Shown here: one piece after another, positions 37,630 through 49,800 of the stretch | Layout of the letters: each line of letters begins with the position of its first letter | Position numbering within the stretch: position 1 is the first letter of the stretch | Assembly (NCBI GenBank): GCA_016785225.1 | Contig: JAFBJZ010000895.1 | Location: 1-64,000 of the forward strand | Source of the DNA: Psettodes erumei | Lineage: Eukaryota; Chordata; Actinopteri; Pleuronectiformes; Psettodidae | Direction of reading: 5' to 3' | Length of the DNA stretch: 64,000 nt | The notes under the pieces: model-generated | Databases searched by the model: none | What the model saw: only the letters and a program-made list of their open reading frames with translations | What the model was told of the DNA's origin: nothing | Translations under genes and position numbers: made by a program

Positions 37630-40600
37630 GACATGAACAACTGGGAACAGTGCTGAAGTGAAGCCTCACCCTGCCCCACCATCATTCGTCCCATTTACTG
37701 AACAGTGTAGACAGAATTCCAGGAGCATAACATTAACTCAACCGGCAAGGCATGGAAAAAAAAAAGAAATAGTTAATCACCTGCAGCTGCAGGAAGGGGA
37801 TGTTAAAAAACCGGTGCAGATATTTCAAGCCAAACCCATTCTTCATAGAGGACTCAGCGTAGTGGATGTAAGATGCTCCCATTGGTCTGTGAAACACGAG
37901 ATCATAGTTTAGAGAGATTTGAAAACCGTGTTTCGCTCACGTCACGGCCACTGGGGGGCAGCAGAACAAGCTCGAAGAACAACAGGCGGCGTTGTCGCCC
38001 GAGAGCAGAGCAACTCCATCATTCATCTAGAGTCGCGACTGGGTCCGGCCGCGTGATGAATGCCAGTTTTAGGTCTGTCCCGAGACTAAATCTCTGGCTC
38101 TTTCAGCTGCTAAATGTTCCACCGCGTTCACCAGCCAGTCGCTAACTTTTGCGCGTCAGCTGTTTGGCGCTGGGTTTTATCGGACCTGCCCGTTTACGGC
38201 TGCCAACAACATTAGAGACAGCAGTGAGCTACAAGAAGGCAAAATAAAGCGCGGCTCATGATCTGACCCTCCAGGTCACTGCTGAGCCGTGTCGGTTCAC
38301 AGATGCTCCGTGCTGATTCGGCCCTGATCAAAGTCGCTCAGGTGTCTGGACCTGCCCACTTCCACAACTGACTGTTCGCTTGCTGTTGAACTTTACACAC
38401 ACACGCAATGTCATCCATTATTATTACGAACATATTGATCGGAGAAGTTGGAACATTTCATTCCAGGGACCCAAACCTCGTACTCAGATCCCACCAGATA
38501 ACAGCCTGTTACAGATTTACAACTTCACAGCTGAGGCGTGTTAATGATTTATTGTTTCCAGCACCCCCTGTGGCCCTGCAGAGGTGTGGATTTTACATAA
38601 GAGTAAGGAATAAAGAATACGCAGGTTTAACTAAAGCTAAACAAATACATTTCCTCTTCTTTAATACTGAAAGCACCTAAAAACTGACTTAACAAATGCG
38701 ACCATCACATTGCTAAAACGGGACCATATCGCCGTGTGCTGATCTCTACCTGTTGAGTCCGGCTATCAGATCCCTTATGTCGTCGGGGAGGATGACGCGA
38801 TGCTCGCCCATGTCCCTGTGGTTTCCCAGCACACACACCGGCACATGGGTGGGTACCTTGGGCAGCTCCCTCAGGATGTAGTTAAATGTCCTGCAAGTGA
38901 CAAAACCACAAACAAAACGAATGCTGATGATGAGGTTTTGGATACACACACGGCACTTGCTAGTCGGAATAAATTATGGTAGGTGTGGGTCTTTTTGTGG
39001 ACTATAAAAACCAGACTTACACTACTGATCAAAAGGTCAACCTCTCAATATGTCCTGTTTTTATTTACTGTACTGAAATGAATAGTGTGTTGCTCTTGAA
39101 GTTTGCTTTGCTTTCACTTTCTGTCCGGTTAATCCCAGACCTGATCTGTGGGTTATAACTGTGGACACAGTGTCTCGTTCTGTTCTGATGTTTTGGGTCA
39201 TTATCTCGCTACAGCCATGCACAGAGCTGCATCCTGCCATGCAGTATAGTCCTAACAATGCATCTGTGCAGATATTTAACAATGTGCCCGCCTACGTCTA
39301 ATCTACATCTAATACCAGTGCATTTAAATACATATTGGTGCACGTCTCGGATTAACCCCCCCCCCAAAACTCCACCTATTCCCTCAGGATGCCCAGAATA
39401 GGAGCGTTGAAACGTCTTTTAATGATTCTGCGTGCGATGCTGGAAGCTCGCGGCCTCGCGGCCTCACGCAGACAGACTGAAACCTAATCTGCCCATGCAT
39501 ATTGTAGCATCAGAGCTCCCCGGTGAGACAGTGCCGGGACAACAGTTGAGACGGCTTACCACTGCTTGGTAATGTCAAACATCATGATGACGCCATTGCA
39601 GTTCTTGTACACGTCCAGGAACTCCGCATCCAGGGCCACCTCGTCTGACTGCCACACACATACAACCGGATTATAATCACGTGAGGAAACACTAGACTTT
39701 TATTGTATTTCTGATTATTTACACCCTGTACGATCTCTCCAGTTCATTCCATTGCTGACCCACATACTATAAGTGAGCCTTTTTCTCCTGAACACATGAC
39801 ACTCATGTGATAGTCACCTCTTGGGGCTCATTCTCCAGTTTCAAATTGTCTCCACGCCTTTTGCCTTTGCCTGAAAGCACAAGGAATCAGAAGTGTTAAG
39901 TTCGGACGAGCCGATGAGGAAAAAAAACAAATAAACGTCACAATCGCCAGTTTAGTCTGATGAGTAAAGCAAGCAGCAGCAGCAGCAGCGACAGCAGCGC
40001 AGGTGCTCCTCTTATGAAAAAGCATCTTGCATCTGGGTTTCACAGACTTTCTCCTTTAAATGCTCGCTGCTGCGATTAAGTCACGGCTCACACTGTGCAG
40101 ACGCTCAGCTCTCTACACACAGCCAAAATAAAAAAAACCAAACAAACCGTGACACGTAGCCACGCAGCAAACCCTGAGAACATTTACATTCAGATAAGAG
40201 CAAACCCACGGCACACAGTCATTTCGTTTCTACACACTATGGTGGCGCTCACCTACGCCTTCAGGAAGAGGATATTTTTGGCCTGAGATGAGTGTGGGAG
40301 AGGTGCAAAAAAAAAAAAAAGACAACATCAACACTGAGGACTGAAAAACAAACAAGCTACCTACATCATGTCATGAAATATTATGGCAGGCGGACAAGAA
40401 GGTGTGACTCCTCAGAGCGAGGAAAGCCACAGACTGACAGGTGTGTCAACACTCACCTTTGTCTACCACGTCCCAAACCTCGACCTTGACCACGTCATCA
40501 GTAGCTGCGAAAAACAGAAGGGGCGCTTTCATTGCTCATGTAAAAGAACTGAAATGCAGAGGCAGTTCAGTGACTCGAACGTGGATCCAGAAACCAAAAA

Positions 40601-41238
40601 CACTAGTGGTGGGAGAGAGGCTGGTTTGGTACGGAAGCACTAAGACAAATACAGGACACCTACTCTAAAAATCACGTGGCTGAAGCTAAATCCAAATGTC
40701 TCTTTTCTTTTACCTTGATATGGAGCCACTGAAACAAATCACCGAAGCACAAACAGCAGATGTCAAACACAAACCAGAATAGAAACACAACCCAAGCAGT
40801 GATGACAGGATGAAATAAAATGCCATGTGTTGGAACTTACTTTTGTAGTTCCAATGGATACTTGTGGCTTGGATCTCCTGAGTGGGTATGTACTCCTCCA
40901 CAAACTTCTTGCCCTGCAGTCGATGCCATAAAGTACTCTTTCCAGTGTTTCTGTCGCCCCGGATGACTATTTTCACTTGAGTGGGAAAGATGTTGAACAT
41001 TCATGTGGTCAGAAGACTGTTTAAAGGACCCGACAAAGAAGCAGCACTTGATATTTATAAATGGCTCAGGTGTGTAGCACCGTTCACCTGACTGGCTGGA
41101 TTACTTACTATTATACTGAACTCCTTTGGCGAAACGTCTCTGCAGACTTTGGTTCATGGACTGCAGGCCCGCTGGAATGTTCTTCTCCCTGAGCTGCCCG
41201 GGCTCAGATCCCACCAGCTTCTTCAGTGCTGAAAACAT
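32979..41238 (-). CDS. rabl6: Rab-like protein 6 (RABL6/PARF), 15 coding exons, 740 aa
   Basis: Exons in coding order: 41238-41109, 40975-40841, 40504-40457, 39870-39818, 39648-39560, 38890-38750, 37886-37781, 37586-37489, 36934-36549, 35789-35636, 35530-35327, 34759-34519, 34044-33858, 33323-33265, 33170-32979. Phases agree; the total is 740 aa (human 729). The N-terminus MFSALKKLVGS leads into a GTPase-like domain with P-loop GDRNTGKS (residues 50-57), the ITKQW strand and VCVLGNHRD near the usual guanine-specificity position. Then come QLETNQLDMDATLEELSVQQ, a Ser/Pro-rich middle (268-450), acidic QMLSFVMDDPDFESE, FGLGIQEE, and a Lys-rich tail ending GDYEEL. Human RABL6 binds GTP and has been linked to p19ARF and proliferation. 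The donor after 33858 is a GC type (GGAAG then GCAAGT). The acceptor of the eighth exon lies inside a CA repeat, and the usual Arg-Glu at its start seems lost. Confidence 0.95.
36343..36427. repeat. hAT-like MITE fragment in rabl6 intron
   Basis: GGGCTGCGACTAAAGATTAA, followed by CGATTAGTCAAATTATTTAG and TCGATC, is the start of the common fish 'AGGGCTGCAACTAACGATTA' family. It lies between the exons ending at 36549 and starting at 35789. Only one end is present. Confidence 0.55.
37593..37627. repeat. (CA)n microsatellite touching a rabl6 splice acceptor
   Basis: About 17 CA units on the plus strand, read as (TG)n on the minus strand, end one base before the AG-AG-AG of the acceptor for the eighth rabl6 coding exon. 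The repeat takes the place where a polypyrimidine tract is expected. Confidence 0.9.
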
Positions 41239-43018
41239 CTCGACGAGACTTCACGACAAGCTTGCCTGGAAACACGGGGTAGCGGAGAGGAACTCCCAAA
41301 ACAATTTGTCTCACGGCAGTGGAAGGTGAAGAGTAAGGGTGTATGCTGATGGCTGAGGACTTTAAGGGGCCATGCTTAGAAGCACTTCGATGCCAAAAGG
41401 ACTGAATACTGACTCTGGATTGAGCAGCTGCTCTCCTAAACGTGACTGAATGTTCTTGCTTTCCAAACAGTTGTAGAGGAGGTAACTACCATTTTGTTTT
41501 CAGCATCATCTATAAAACAAACAAACAAACAAACAAACAAACAATCAGGAGGACAGAGGTCATGGTTGGGATTTAACCATCGTTCCTACACAACGCCACC
41601 TCTTCATTACAAGGTGGGACAGAAATGTACAGCCAGCTCTGGTCACATCAAAGAAGAAACACCCACATATAAAATGTTCTTGTTATTTCAGGTGATAAAT
41701 AGCAACAAACACAGACTGTTTCCCTAAGATGGAAATCAGACCATTAATACTGCCTATTTCATGTCGCCAAAGATCACACATCCCAATGATCATTGAAGTT
41801 CTGCTTCTGAACAGATTTCCAGTACTTAAAAGACTCTTTGAACCATATGTATGAAACAATATTCCATATTCTGCACAGAAAAGACAAGATTTTCATGATG
41901 ATAAAGAGGATCTTTTGATTTTGGACCATTATTCAGACAAAAGCAGGCATTAGGAGATGTTATCTTTGGCTCTGAGAAATGGCGATGGAGTTTCCCTATT
42001 AACTGACCACTGTCTTATTTCATACATTGTATTATTTTGTGTTTTCATACACAATCATGCATGCATATTTTTCCTGTGTCACCCAAAACGATATGACACA
42101 TGTGTTTCTCCAGCTGGAGAGGACAGCCGCAGCTTGGGCCGACAGAGTGGTTGGCAGGTTACTGTTTCACCCAGGACTATTTGGAGATGAAAGGCATTAT
42201 GGGACTTTTTAAACATGGCAGGATACTTATTTTTCTAAAAATAATTTTAAAAAATGAATCAGATGCTCAGCTCTGTGACCCAAACGTGATGGAGCTATAT
42301 GAGAGGCACAAACTGAGGCTGCACGTGATGATGGGGTCACATGTCGATTTGGCAATAGACCCATTAATAAACGATTAGGAAATCATATATTTATAGGTGA
42401 AATATTAGAGGCATATTAGTGTTATCATTCATTCTCTTCCCCCGGTGTTTCAGAGCATGTCTGTATGTCCCCATGATATCCTAACGGGAGCTGTTACAGT
42501 ATCCCAAGACGTGTTACATTATTCACTATTAACAGCAGCTTCCGGATTTCTCTCCACTTAACATGATCAGTTGAACGTGCTGTTCTGTTCAGCTGGAGGA
42601 AAAACAGCTCAAATTCAAAGCCGACTTGCCACTGCGATAATAACACTGTCAATTTCCACTTCAACGTTATCCAGCTAGCATTAGCTGTCTATGCTATTAG
42701 CGCGTGTTAAAAGAGGGCTTTGGAAATTTAATAAGCAACAATGGCTAAAAATGTAAAAGCCGGAAATTGTAAAAGGACGTGCCAATGTGACCACAGGCTT
42801 GAAATGGTGATGAGGCAGGTTGTTACCTATCGTGTTTGAAGGGTAACGTTATCCTTTGACTCTGTTTCGCTAGCTCTCCAGACGATATTAGCTTAGCTTC
42901 CCCCCTCTCTGCGCTCACTGACATTAAACTGCAAGTAGACTGGATATTTTCTTCCAGGCGGCATCGGCAACAAATACTCACGGTTATTTAATGAGGCAGG
43001 AGATTTCAGTTCCGACAT
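41109..43018 (-). promoter_or_regulatory. rabl6: rabl6 5' UTR exons with an overlapping upstream ORF
   Basis: The first coding exon extends upstream to an acceptor at 41266 (GTTTCCAG). A probable upstream exon ends at 42982 (AATAACC then GTGAGT) and contains an ATG at 43018. Spliced together they make a 32-codon uORF (starts MSELKSPASLNN) that runs through the RABL6 start in another frame and stops at TGA about 50 bases inside the coding region. The uORF start has A at -3. The exon's own start is not fixed: GGCTTTCAG just before the ATG could be another acceptor. Confidence 0.5.
41515..41543. repeat. (AAAC)n microsatellite in rabl6 intron
   Basis: About seven AAAC units in the first intron of rabl6, followed by 41545-42650 in which I recognise no exon. 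Confidence 0.8.
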
Positions 43019-43140
43019 CTTTTTCTGAAAGCCTCTGTCAGACCTCCATCCCAACAGAGATCTAGCAGACACATTCCTTTGCAAAAAAAAAAAAGGCAGC
43101 TTCTGAGCCAGTGTGAGGTGTCATTCACAACGTTCAGCTT
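42660..43140 (-). promoter_or_regulatory. rabl6: rabl6 promoter region
   Basis: Contains AGCTAGCATTAGC (about 42673-42685), CTATTAGCGCG, GTAACGTTATCC, TCGCTAGC and TTAGCTTAGC words, the same motif type seen at araf and imp4. No TATA box is seen. The transcription start is not fixed. Confidence 0.4.
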
Positions 43141-44394
43141 CCGTTAGGAGTGTCAAAATAAAGCGTAACTTCTACTTTTTCATTACAATCTGAAACTTAA
43201 ATACTCAGTTATTTACTGAAAACACGCGTTATTTCCAGCTTTTGGTTTCTCCTAAGAGCAGTAATGACATTTGAAAGACCAAGAAAACATAAGAAATTCA
43301 TTCTTGGCCTGGGAAGCAGCAGTTGAGAAAACAATCCACCACAGGGTCGATTGTGCAGCATGTTTCGACAATCGGAGTTTCCTGAGTGAAGGATTAAGTA
43401 ACTGTACGAATGAATGAATCCTAAAAGCTCTCAAAAGGAAATGTGACTACAAATACTCCCATGACTGGAACTCCATATTCTGGTGGTGTTCATATGACAT
43501 AATAAAAAGGTTGAAATCAGCTACTAACTGGACTTTGGTGAGATTATTTATTTGCATTTGAAAAATTCAACAGCAACAAACAACACTCCACATTTGCTAA
43601 AAATTTACATCCCAATAAATCTGGTCGGCTAAATTAATTTGATACTGTCCATAGGGATGGTGCAATAACAATGTTTCGCACTGAACTATTAAGGAGCCCC
43701 CAACTTCCTTATTTTTACAATAACATGGCATAATCGTTTATTTCATTATGGCTTTTTAAAATCTTATTTAAGAGTGCCGTTTTTCAGGAGACTGACTTTG
43801 TGTGACAATCATGACAGATTACGCGGTTTGCTGTTCGTATTTCGACAGAACCCAGAGGCTCGGAGGTGCAATTCATACTCCGGGACCGAAGGAGGCAGCA
43901 TTCACCTCAAAATACAGTTGGTTGAAACTCGTAATCGAAATCTCCCTGACCGTTATGACAAACAGCATCAAAGAAAAAAAATCATTATGGAATAAACTAT
44001 TATGCAATAAACTATGGTATTGTGAAAATAAGAGAGATGAATTTCTGAAAAGATTCCAAGATAAAGTATCAAGTATATAAGTATAAAGTATCAGTATATT
44101 CCATAATCATGAAATATATTATATAAATATACAATATACATTTATTTCCTTTTTTGGATCAGTTTGGGCTCCATAGATTCTCCATAAGACATATTGTTTT
44201 ATTTGGCAATACTTTCTACCAAAGAAACACCCCACAGATAATGTGTTGTGGTTTATTAAAAAATAAAATAAATTGGGTGAGTGAACCCATCAAAATATGA
44301 CAGATATGTTTCTCTTAAAATGTAATTGGTGGTTACTTTATTTGAAAAACCAGACTTCACAACAAACCAAATTTGACTTTGGATTATATAAATA
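43141..44394. other. Intergenic DNA between rabl6 and npdc1
   Basis: AT-rich, with short open frames only. No exon or clear repeat is recognised. Confidence 0.45.
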
Positions 44395-46898
44395 TTTATT
44401 TCTTTCATTTCAGCTCTGGTATAGCCACATGCATGCTAAACATAATGGTAAGGAAGTCCTTCTTAGTGTATAGACCTTGTTTTATGTAGTCTGAAAACAG
44501 CCTTTAACCAAGAGAGCTGGTCTTGGGACAGTAGTAACTTGTTCTAGAGTTCCTTCGAGAGACCTGGCCATCATTAGAGAGAATGACCGGAACAAGACAA
44601 CCTGCTCGGTGTTTGTTCAGCTGTCAACACTGGAGAAGAGAAAGCAGAGCCACATACCATTAAAAAAGTCAAAGAACATGAGGACTATATCCTTTCTGAT
44701 AATCCCTTATCCATCCATCCTTTCATAGATACATTTTGTTCTACAAGCTCAGTGGGTTTGAATAAAGCAGCTTCACAACACAGTTAAAGAACTCTTAATA
44801 CTCCCTGGTATCTGCTGTGGATATTTCTTTTTACATAGTGACACTTGTGTATTTGTATGTATCAGGTCAAGTACAGTTTAATAGGCCCTTCCACTGTGGG
44901 AGAGCTGAGAGGCTGAGAGAATGGGAGCAGGCTGAGGAGAGGAGCCACAGAAAGAGTGGCTTTCCTGAGAGATGACAGCGAGAGGCCACAGTTACATCCA
45001 GGCTCCCTGACAAACTTCTGGTATTGGATCTGACATATCATCCTGGGTGTTTTAATATAATTTTTAGGCCCCCTGCAGTGGGGGGCACAATGTTTTTCCA
45101 ACTGCATAACACAGAAAGGTAGTTGTGGACTTCCAGGACAGGTGAGGATACCAGGCCCGGTAAAGGAAAAAGCAGAGATTATCCTGTAGGGATGCACCAA
45201 ATCTAAGAAGTCATGTAAGCAACACTGCTAGGATTATCATTATAAGAATTGAATGTTGCTGCTGATAGCCCATAAAATAGCATGAGGGAAGACAAACTTG
45301 TTATAACCATAAACTATATTATACCCTGTAGGTCCACAGATGCCATTCTTTAAATAAAATCATTAGACCAAACTGAAATGATAATTTCTTCATTTGAGTA
45401 CAATTTATGTGACAAAATGTGAAAATCAGAATTTTATTTTTATGTTTGAAAACAATAAAAATAACTTAACGTAACATAACGTAGTGTAGTAGAAATTCTA
45501 TTTCATCTTGGACAATGTGGTGACACTATACCACAAACCCTCTTTAGAAATACTTTCCAATGTATTTCATATACATATTGTTATACGACAATATGTGTAG
45601 TCCTTGAAATCAGCATGATGTAATGTATACCAATGTAGATGAAGCCTTTTGTCATGTTTTGCCTGATAAAGAGATTTTAGGGTTGAAACACTGCCCATTT
45701 ACTTCTAATAAAAGTTTAGGAGCTGTGTTGCAGTGCGCGGATGCTCTCTGCTTTCCCCTTTATCTCACAAAACCATTACATTTCAGTTAAAAAAAAACAC
45801 ATAATGCACAACACATGTGATGGGTATAATATGGTTTCAAAACCTGAACATTATCGCTTCTCTGGGAATGTCCAGAACCCTGTGAATATAGTCTGTGATA
45901 AGGAAACAAACAGCTCAATATGTGACACAGCACTCAGGAATCTAGAGGAACATGTGTACGAGCACACTGAGTGAGAGGTAAGATCTCTTTCCAGTACACA
46001 TTAGCAGCTATATACAGATCACAAAACCATAGGGACTAGCCTTGTTAGTCAGATACCATATTCAGAATGGCCTCACTCTGTTTCAGAGCTCTAGGTAAAG
46101 AAGTTTCAAATTCCTTTGAAATCATACTGTGTGTATATATATGTACTGTGTATATAGATATACTGTACATACATATACACAAGAAACTTGTAAGAACTGT
46201 AAATGCATATTAACTCATACACAGCATCATCAATTCATGCATAGAGCGACTAGACTGAGAACACAATGGCTACATAACATAGTGATACAGATCACATTGT
46301 TTCCTGGAGGTGTGCTCATGAAATATTAAAATTGAATTTCTTTTAAAAAAAAAACTTAAATAAACAAAAGCTGGCAGTCAGAACTCATATAAATTAAGTA
46401 GTATTTACTCATTGAAAACATGGATGTTCATAAAGGCCTATCAATGAACTGACAGAAATTCTTAGCTGTAGCTCAGTGCCATCAGAAAACTGTCTGTGCA
46501 CTGCTCTATCAGCAATGGATATTATATTCTGTTTCTGCTACCTGACAAACGTCATTTTTAGTTCTTAGATATTGACTAACTGCAATCTTGTAAACAGAAC
46601 TAGGAAAGAAAAGAGTGATGATATAAAAAGAAGAGAATGTGGCTGTAGAATGGGAGACGTTGGTCCCAGATTCAGTCCTGCTTCAAACAAGAAACCAGCC
46701 CTGTGATGCCCTTTAAATGGTCCATGAACGCCTCACTCCTCTTCCTCCGCCTTACACTCGCCACCCTGTCCATTAAAGGGAACTGGACTGGGCACAGCAG
46801 TGGATGTGGAGTCTGTGTATGTGTGTCAGTTTAACCATTTTCTTTTTTTAACATACAAGCGCTGCATTCGGAGTGTCACAGAGCTGCAGCGTTGAGGT
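44395..46898 (-). other. npdc1: Probable npdc1 3' UTR
   Basis: Follows the npdc1 stop codon. A minus-strand AATAAA at 44395-44400 is the best poly(A) signal, giving a 3' UTR of about 2.5 kb. 46132-46180 carries TA/GTAT-rich simple sequence. No coding frame is recognised. Confidence 0.45.
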
Positions 46899-49800
46899 TT
46901 ACTTGTAGAACCTCTGAAGGTAAAGGGTGGAGTCATCAAACAGCGGGTTCTTCACTTCCATTTCCCCCGTCTAAAGAAGCCCAGAGAGAGGGGAGAGGAT
47001 TTAATCATGTTATTGACTGGCTCAGAGAAGTTATGGGATGGTTCCATTTTTGAAATTGCCACAGCGCTACATTAAATTACTTTACACACATACATTTAAA
47101 TAGGTTTTAAAACGTTTATAATTTCTCCTATACAAACCTATTTGGAGAATCATCCATGGCGTCCAAATTGGAATGAAATAGTAGAACGTAGTGGAAATTG
47201 GATAAAAGCAGTCAAACTGATTTTGTATCAAAGTTGAATTTAACAGATTTTTTTTGGCTGTTTGGGGAAAGTTGAACAAGTTTTTAAACCAATTTTCAGA
47301 GCCAACTGCTGGCTACTGGGAGGTGAGACAGCAGGTAGGAAAATAAAGAAATGAGCTACAGAGGCTAAAATGTCCCAAAAATCAGTCACTGAGTGACACC
47401 TTTCACATCATCATTGTTCATCTAAAAATATCTGATGAGTGCAGCTTTAATTTGAATAAAAATAATGACTGTATCAGTTATAAATGTATGTCTGGTTAAG
47501 GGCTTCCTGCTGATAACTGAGTCAGCACTGCGGTCCTGGTAATCCACACAGATTTGACTTTTAATAAAAGTGGAGATGATGCGGTTTACTCACAGGTGCC
47601 AACCCGGGACACTCATACACTGTGAAATCTCCGTCCTCATTCTCCTCATCTGTTGAGGCTCCTGAGTCAGGGACTTTTGGCTCCTCCCTGTGTCTGACAC
47701 ACACACACACACATACACCCCTCAAGTCACACAATGTTCAGAGGACAGCGCAGATTCAACGAGGCAGAGGGGGCAGGGGACAAGCATGGCTGCCGAGGAA
47801 AGACGAGCATGTCTGGGCTGCAGAACGATGACTCACTTTTCCAGGGAGAGCATCTGCTGCTTCTGGTGCTGGTAGTGGTACATCTGGGCACTGTGGGCCA
47901 GCTTCTTGTCCCCAGGCTGGAAGACGCCAAAGAGCAGCGCGGTCAGGAGAAAGTCAGTGGTATTCATCCACAGCATAGTGACAGTGTCCAGTTGACATTA
48001 TCTTTGTAGCATGTGCGTGTACTGCACGTGTTCTAGTTCTGAAAAAGCTGAACGGACAGGGCTGTTTGTCCCTTTTAGGCGCTAGAGCAATAGCACAAGC
48101 TAATATGAATGGTTAATACCACAAAGCAAGAAATTGCTTGATAGGAATGTTACATTAACCCCAAACAAAACAAAAAAATCTATATTATGATATTCTGGAG
48201 TTTAAAAAAAGCCATGGAGAGTTTGAGATTTTGGAGCAGCTATGGATAACAGTTCAACAGATTCATGTAAGACTCATGTTTGTTATACAGAATAAAGACA
48301 CATTCAACCTCAAAAGGCTTTGGAAACTGATGTATTACTGAATAAGATTATTACAGTAGCTCCACAGTTTTTGAAATTCATTCAATTTGTTGGGGACAGC
48401 TGAATAACATGTGAGCAACATAAGTTCTTGTAGGTCATCTGTTGGCCAACAGTTGCTTATTTCCACCTCCATCAGGTAAAGAGCATTTAGAGTTGGGTCT
48501 GCATCCTCCAGTTGAACTGAAGTCCAGTATCTACTCTCCTCTTAGCTCTACTTTGCTCCAAACAACTGCTGAAGAAAAAAAAACTTAGATCTGCTGCATT
48601 TTGATCACCAGCAACTTGCTGTTTTGGTGGTCAGCTCTTTGGTGCAGTGTGTTTATCAGAGCTGTCCACACTGGTTTGAAAACTGCTGCTGACAGTGTGT
48701 CAACAGGTGACATTAACGTTTGAAGAAAAATTTACCTGATTGTCCATGTACTCAGTGTAACGCCACAGAGATTTGCTACTCACCAAATTATCAAAGGTTT
48801 GGGCTCTGAGCAGTCCATATGCGGGAGAGTCCACCTTCTGAGTTAGACGCACACCTTTTTGCAATCTGTAAGAAAAAAACAATTCACTGGTAATTTCACC
48901 AGAATCCAAGAGGTACTGTATATGCAATACCTGATTTGTGATGTCTTGTAATTCAGAAGTCAATCATTTTCTTCCAAAGCTGTTTTTTGTTTATTTTGAA
49001 AACCATATTTTCTTTTTCAAAGATTGTTCCTTTATATTACATGGAAGGGTCTAATGAAAGAGATGTGACCAATTTAGCATTTTTGAAAAATGTAGGCTAC
49101 AGTATTTTTGGAGCTCGACCCATATTAAAGCAAAGATATCGCAGCCCCTGCTGCTTTTATTAAAGCCATTCTTTTTGAAAATCATGTACAGTACTAAATG
49201 AGTGGAGCACCCCTTTAAATTAAGATACTTGATTACTTAATTAGCTGACAAGATATTCATTTTGATTAGTGATTAATTATTTAATCGTTTTAAGCAAACA
49301 TGCCAAGAATTCTGTTTACAGCATCTCAAATTTAAATATGTACTAGTTTTCATAGACTTATATGATCGATAACTTGAAGACCTGACAAATCATTCAAATT
49401 ATTATTGTCATTTTTTAGATTTAATAGACCAATCAGTTTTCTTAAGAAAATGCAGAAGAGTCAATAATGAAAATAGTTTTAGCTGCAGCCCTTAACTGAA
49501 GTTGAAAAACAGTAGACTTGCAGACTATGTTGTCGAAGGGAAAGAGATGACATTTGCAGACAGAGTCCAGAAGGATGGAATAAATGTCTTACCTGACCCA
49601 ACAGGCCCCTGCCAGTATCAAAGCCAGCGAACCTGCCACGACGAAGACGCTGCTCATGACTGAGAAGAAATACAGACAGACAGTCAGTGGGAGAGAACGC
49701 TGTGCAGATCTGTAGCTGGCAGAGGAAGACATGATGGTCCCTGGCTACTCCGGAGACGCGTTTGAAGCTGAGCGTGAGCTGGATGAAAATAACCGAGTGT

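Noticed and set aside
42100..42378. 92-codon open frame in the rabl6 first intron, plus strand
   Set aside because: No recognisable domain, no splice signals and no homologue I can recall. Probably chance or old repeat.
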